A stretch of DNA of 47,001 nt from Chlamydiae bacterium CG10_big_fil_rev_8_21_14_0_10_35_9 (GTDB lineage: Bacteria > Chlamydiota > Chlamydiia > Chlamydiales > SM23-39): assembly GCA_002773835.1 (NCBI GenBank), contig PFAC01000012.1, positions 1-47,001 of the forward strand, given 5' to 3'. The notes beneath the pieces were generated by a model. It had not been told where the DNA came from, did not search any database, and worked only from the letters and a program-made list of their open reading frames with translations. The position numbers and the translations under genes are program-made. How positions within the stretch are numbered: the first letter of the stretch is position 1; the number at the start of each line of letters is the position of its first letter. Of the stretch, positions 43,447 through 47,001 are shown in pieces.

Positions 43447-44715
43447 CTAAATAAAAGACTTTAACTTACTAACTAATTTTTTACTTTGATGTATGCATTG
43501 ATCTACAGATGCTCCTTGAAGATAATTGCCACATAAAAAAAGGTTAGAGAATCTATCTTGAATGCCTTCTATTTTTTTGTAGTGATTAATTTCATATTGA
43601 GGAATAGCATTCTTAACTAGATAAGTATTTAAATAATCTGGTTCATTGGAAATGCCAAGAGCATTTACTAAACAGTTAGTTATTGTTTGCTCTACACTTC
43701 TGCAATTTTCTTTAATCATAAAAGTCATTCTTGTTTGTAAAGGATCTGATTGGTCTGGAAAAATATTAGAATCAAACACGGCTCCTAGAATGTCTTTCTT
43801 TTCTTGACTAGGAATCAAAAAACCAAAACCATCTTGTCGTAAAACTTTTTTCTGAAACCCTACATTTGCCACAAACAAGTTAATCGAAGGTATATCAATT
43901 TGGAGAGTAGGAAGTAGTTTTTTACAGTTGGAAAAATCTGTAGCAAAAAAGCAATGAGTAAAAGTTTCTTGTTTTTTTGCAGCGGTAACAAGAATCCCTT
44001 CATTAAGGGGTTCTACACCAAGAACAGGTGTATTTAGCTGTATATTATTTTGCATCTTTTGATGCAGTGCACTGGTAAGTGACCCTATCCCTTTTTTCAA
44101 GCTAAAGAGAGGAAAAGGATATTTTTTAACCTTTCTTTTTTTAAAAAACATTCCTCTTATAAGAGATCCATATTCTTTTTCCATTTCATAAAGAGCAGGG
44201 AAGCATGAGCGAATGGATAACTCCTTACAATTACCAGCATATACACCTAAAGTCAGTGGATCAAAAAAAATGTCAGCCACTTCAGAGCTAAATCTTCTTT
44301 TGGCAAAACTATAAATACTTTCATCTTCGGCATTCCCTTTCTTTACAAATGCTTCTTTAAGCAGTGGAAAAAAGCATTTTCGAGATAAAGGATTGGTTAA
44401 TAAAGAGCTTAAAGAAGAAGGCAAGCCAACTAGTTTTTCATTGAGAAGCAAGTATCGTTTTTTAGCAGAATCAGCGGATCCTATAATATCTTTAGAAAGC
44501 CCCAGATCCTCTATTAAATCAAGTAGGTTGTCGGAACGACTTACACTAAAGCTCCTTGGCCCTTTTTCAAAAAAAAAGCCTGAAGAGCGGTCACTTTCTA
44601 TTTTGCCGCCAACTCTTGGAGATGCTTCAAAAACAGTAAAATCTATGCCTTCTTTTTGTAAAAACCAGGCAAGACTTAAGCCTGAAATCCCCGCTCCAAT
44701 AATTGCTGCTTTCAT
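43447..44715 (-). CDS. hemG: Protoporphyrinogen oxidase (HemY/HemG type)
   Basis: 422 residues, FAD-dependent. The dinucleotide fold is AAIIGAGISGLSLAWFLQ and the following FTVFEASPRVGGKIESDRSS; the C-terminal FAD part is NLFLCGNYLQGASVDQCIHQ. Middle blocks GPRSFSVSRSDNLLDLIEDL and FDPLTLGVYAGNCKELSIRS match the oxygen-dependent protoporphyrinogen oxidase family. It oxidises protoporphyrinogen IX to protoporphyrin IX. Oddly, it is paired with the oxygen-independent HemN. Its ATG overlaps the hemN stop (ATGA). Named hemG in Chlamydia annotations although it is not the flavodoxin-like HemG of E. coli. Confidence 0.93.
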   Translation of the reverse strand: MKAAIIGAGISGLSLAWFLQKEGIDFTVFEASPRVGGKIESDRSSGFFFEKGPRSFSVSRSDNLLDLIEDLGLSKDIIGSADSAKKRYLLLNEKLVGLPSSLSSLLTNPLSRKCFFPLLKEAFVKKGNAEDESIYSFAKRRFSSEVADIFFDPLTLGVYAGNCKELSIRSCFPALYEMEKEYGSLIRGMFFKKRKVKKYPFPLFSLKKGIGSLTSALHQKMQNNIQLNTPVLGVEPLNEGILVTAAKKQETFTHCFFATDFSNCKKLLPTLQIDIPSINLFVANVGFQKKVLRQDGFGFLIPSQEKKDILGAVFDSNIFPDQSDPLQTRMTFMIKENCRSVEQTITNCLVNALGISNEPDYLNTYLVKNAIPQYEINHYKKIEGIQDRFSNLFLCGNYLQGASVDQCIHQSKKLVSKLKSFI

Positions 44716-46082
44716 ATACTTTGTGAAAATTTTTCAGGCTGTAATTCATAATGTTTATCAAAAATAGAAGCAACTATTCTTACAAATAGCTCACCTAATT
44801 CTGTGACGACAATATATTTATCTTGTTGCTTTGCCAGCTCAGAAAAAGAAGACAAAATTGCAAGTTCTTTTCGAAAGTAGTCTTTAAAAGGGATTTTAAA
44901 AGTAGAAAAAAACTCTTCCATATCCAAGGAAAAATTACACATGATCTTTTGGATGACCCAACTTCGAATATGATCGTCCGAGTTTAACGAATACCCTCTT
45001 TCAACAGGGAGCAGGCTTTGATCAATGCAGTGCTGGTAATGAGATAAGTCTTTAGTATTTGCTACATATAGACCATTTACATATCCAATGGCACTTACAC
45101 CAAATCCTAACATGTTTTGTCCTTTCTGCACGGAATAACCTTGAAAGTTCCGAACAAGGCTTTTGCTTACATATGCTTTAGATAAGCTATCATCCTTTTT
45201 GGAGAAGTGATCCATGCCAATGGCTACATAGCCGTTTTCTATAAAATGAGACCTGGCATGAGCATAGATGGCCAGTTTTTCTTGTTTGGAAGGAAGGTCT
45301 TTATCTCGTATTGCTTTTTGATGCGGCTTTAACCAAGGCACTTTTGCATAAGAAAATAAAGCGATCCTATCAGGCTCCATGGATAATATTTTTTCAGCTG
45401 TCTCTTGAAAGGTCTCATACGTTTGAAAAGGCAGCCCATAAATTAGATCCACATTAATTGCTTGAAAGCCTATGGCTCTTGCCCACTGAACTGTTTGCAA
45501 GCTCATACTATAGGGCTGCCTTCTTCTGACAGCTTCCTGCACTTTGTCGTTTGTGTCTTGAACACCAAAACTGACCCGATTAAAACCTATTTCATGGTAA
45601 AACTTTAACTTTCTTCCTCCATCTGGAACAACTGTTCTTGGATCAATTTCAATAGATATTTCCGCCTCATCTAAAATGGTAAATCCTTCGCGCAAAGTTG
45701 TAAAAATTCTTTCCATTTGCTGATCTGTTAAATTAGTTGGAGTGCCTCCTCCAAAATGAACTTGTTCAACTTCTGCCTTGTGTTGAATCTGTCCTTGAAC
45801 CTGTTTAATTTCTCGTAAAAGAGCTTGCACATATTTTTCTTGACGTTCTTCATTCCTATTTAAAATGACAGAGCAGCCGCAATAAAGGCACATCTTCTGA
45901 CAAAAAGGAATGTGTATATAAATGGAGAGTGGTTTTTTATCTAATTGACTTAAGGTTTGACTATATTGACTTTCTTCTATTTCATGAAACTTTACAGCAG
46001 TAGGATAACTGGTATAGCGAGGAACTGGTCTATCATATTTAAGATAAGACTCTAAGGGAACATTTTGAAAAGTTTTTAACAC
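44712..46082 (-). CDS. hemN: Oxygen-independent coproporphyrinogen III dehydrogenase
   Basis: 456 residues from GTG 46082. Radical SAM enzyme: IHIPFCQKMCLYCGCSVI carries the CxxxCxxC cluster and the extra cysteine specific to true HemN. Other blocks are VEQVHFGGGTPTNLTDQQ, IEIDPRTVVPDG, FGVQDTNDKVQEAVRRRQP, NVDLIYGLPFQT and MDHFSKKDDSLSKA. The N-terminal RPVPRYTSYPTAVKF is the HemN hallmark, separating it from HemW. It decarboxylates two propionates to make protoporphyrinogen IX. It begins 44 bases inside hemE, an unusually long overlap; no start further downstream keeps the conserved part. Confidence 0.96.
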   Translation of the reverse strand: MLKTFQNVPLESYLKYDRPVPRYTSYPTAVKFHEIEESQYSQTLSQLDKKPLSIYIHIPFCQKMCLYCGCSVILNRNEERQEKYVQALLREIKQVQGQIQHKAEVEQVHFGGGTPTNLTDQQMERIFTTLREGFTILDEAEISIEIDPRTVVPDGGRKLKFYHEIGFNRVSFGVQDTNDKVQEAVRRRQPYSMSLQTVQWARAIGFQAINVDLIYGLPFQTYETFQETAEKILSMEPDRIALFSYAKVPWLKPHQKAIRDKDLPSKQEKLAIYAHARSHFIENGYVAIGMDHFSKKDDSLSKAYVSKSLVRNFQGYSVQKGQNMLGFGVSAIGYVNGLYVANTKDLSHYQHCIDQSLLPVERGYSLNSDDHIRSWVIQKIMCNFSLDMEEFFSTFKIPFKDYFRKELAILSSFSELAKQQDKYIVVTELGELFVRIVASIFDKHYELQPEKFSQSI

Positions 46083-47001
46083 AGTCTACAAACCATTTTA
46101 CATTTTCTAAAGGAGTATGAGGTTTAATTCCATGCCCCAAATTAATGATTAGGGCTGGATCATCTTCCATCTTTTGTAAAGTATTGACAACGGTTTTTTC
46201 AATCATCTTTTTAGGTGCAAACAGCAAATCAGGGTCAAAGTTCCCTTGCAGGATTTTATTTGGCATTTTTCTTCTTAACTCTAAAAGATCATAGTGCCAG
46301 TCAAAACTTAATGCATTTGCGCTCAACATCGAAAGTTTTTCTTGAAAAAGACAGCTCCCCTTAGCAAAAACAATGGTCAAAGTAGAAATAGACCTAAGAA
46401 TTTTTCTTATGTAATACAGTGAAAACTCTTCTAAATGTGAGCTTGATAAAATATTTGCAGCAGACTCGAATATTTGTATTGCATTGACTCCCGCCTCAAT
46501 TTGCATTTTTAATATTTGAATAGACGCCAGGCAAAGCTCTTCTAATAAACAGTGAAGCTCCAATGGCTTTTCATAAATCCATCTTTTAATATCATCCACT
46601 AAATAGCTTGCTACTGTAAAAGGACCTCCACAAAAACCAATTAAAGGGACCTGGAGCTTTTTTTTGATTTTTCTTACGGTATCTTGGAGATAAAATATGT
46701 CTTTTCTATTCTTTGTGAACTTAGCTACTGGACCGATATTTTCTATATAGTCCACTTCAAAACCGATGGCCTCAGCTACAAGAACGATGTCCCAAAAAAC
46801 AATAGCTGCATCCAGCGAGAAGTATTCAAAAGGTAGACAGGCAACTTCTGCTGCAAGTTCTGGATTAGTAAAAAGACACTTTAAAGAGTGCTTTCTTCGG
46901 AGCTTTTGATAATTAGGAAGGTACCTTCCCGCTTGCCTCATTATCCAAATCGGGTAAGAATTGTCTGTATTCTTACCCTCAAGAGCATTTAAAAACTTGC
47001 T
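46039..47001 (-). CDS. hemE: Uroporphyrinogen decarboxylase, N-terminus cut by window edge
   Basis: The frame is open to the last base, giving 320 visible residues; the first visible are SKFLNALEGKN, then YPIWIMRQAGRYLPNYQKLR, the canonical start region, so only a few residues are missing. An ATG at 46941 is internal (the MRQAGRYLP methionine). FSLDAAIVFWDIVLVAEAIG carries the catalytic Asp, GFCGGPFTVASYLV and LIINLGHGIKPHTPLENVKW follow in order. It decarboxylates uroporphyrinogen III to coproporphyrinogen III, feeding hemN and hemG just downstream. Confidence 0.96.
   Translation of the reverse strand, partial: SKFLNALEGKNTDNSYPIWIMRQAGRYLPNYQKLRRKHSLKCLFTNPELAAEVACLPFEYFSLDAAIVFWDIVLVAEAIGFEVDYIENIGPVAKFTKNRKDIFYLQDTVRKIKKKLQVPLIGFCGGPFTVASYLVDDIKRWIYEKPLELHCLLEELCLASIQILKMQIEAGVNAIQIFESAANILSSSHLEEFSLYYIRKILRSISTLTIVFAKGSCLFQEKLSMLSANALSFDWHYDLLELRRKMPNKILQGNFDPDLLFAPKKMIEKTVVNTLQKMEDDPALIINLGHGIKPHTPLENVKWFVDCVKNFSKCSLRVLS

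Overview
The window is a low-GC bacterial chromosome segment from a member of the Chlamydiales, most likely an environmental (amoeba-associated) lineage rather than the genus Chlamydia. The reasons are gene content and order. From memory, several runs here keep the order seen in Chlamydia trachomatis: ftsI - ftsL-like - mraW - two small proteins - a second-type dnaA - nqrBCDE - gcsH; lplA - clpC; ptsN - ptsN - dut - accD - sodA; rnc - radA - hemC; dapL with its companion; and hemE - hemN - hemG. Between these blocks lie genes that look accessory and lineage-specific.

Layout. (1) 1-2750: a leftward division/cell-wall operon (mraZ, rsmH, ftsL-like, ftsI running off the edge) with tandem GTGGG repeats that look like MraZ boxes in front of mraZ. 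(2) 2750-5124: rightward conserved small protein, TPR protein and dnaA. (3) 5116-7490: leftward tandem array of four related short proteins, each with a two-lobed hydrophobic segment of the kind seen in chlamydial inclusion-membrane (Inc) proteins, plus the relic of a fifth copy. (4) 7559-12813: a truncated ComF-like protein and a 1611-residue AsmA/TamB-like protein. (5) 12926-16707: nqrBCDE, the membrane part of the sodium-pumping NADH:quinone reductase (nqrA and nqrF are not here). (6) 16704-25619: gcsH followed by an accessory stretch: SixA-like phosphatase, SET-domain protein, NDH-2 fused to a cyclic-nucleotide-binding domain, a DUF3096 micro-protein, an O-antigen-ligase-like protein and two paralogous coiled-coil proteins. 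(7) 25612-35302: a PpiD-like chaperone, archaeal/eukaryal-type prolyl-tRNA synthetase, lplA, clpC, two PTS EIIA-Ntr proteins, dut and accD. (8) 35513-40105: an unknown protein and the leftward rnc-radA-hemC-hemD-sodA operon. (9) 40173-43392: dapL, a PhyH-like companion, a broken membrane-protein gene and a coiled-coil protein. (10) 43447-47001: hemE-hemN-hemG, with hemE cut by the window edge.

How the genes work together. Haem synthesis is well covered (hemC, hemD, hemE, hemN, hemG), but HemC is short and has no cysteine at all, so the usual cofactor attachment cannot exist. Respiration is represented by both Nqr and a second, possibly nucleotide-gated NADH dehydrogenase. GcsH and LplA form a lipoylation pair. 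The likely host-interaction candidates are the Inc-like array, the coiled-coil pair and the SET protein. Genes are tightly packed: many neighbours overlap by ATGA or GTGA, and three convergent pairs end on one shared palindromic stop (TTAA or CTAG). No tRNA, rRNA, CRISPR array, transposase or phage gene was seen. All family calls come from reading motifs by eye; no database search was run.
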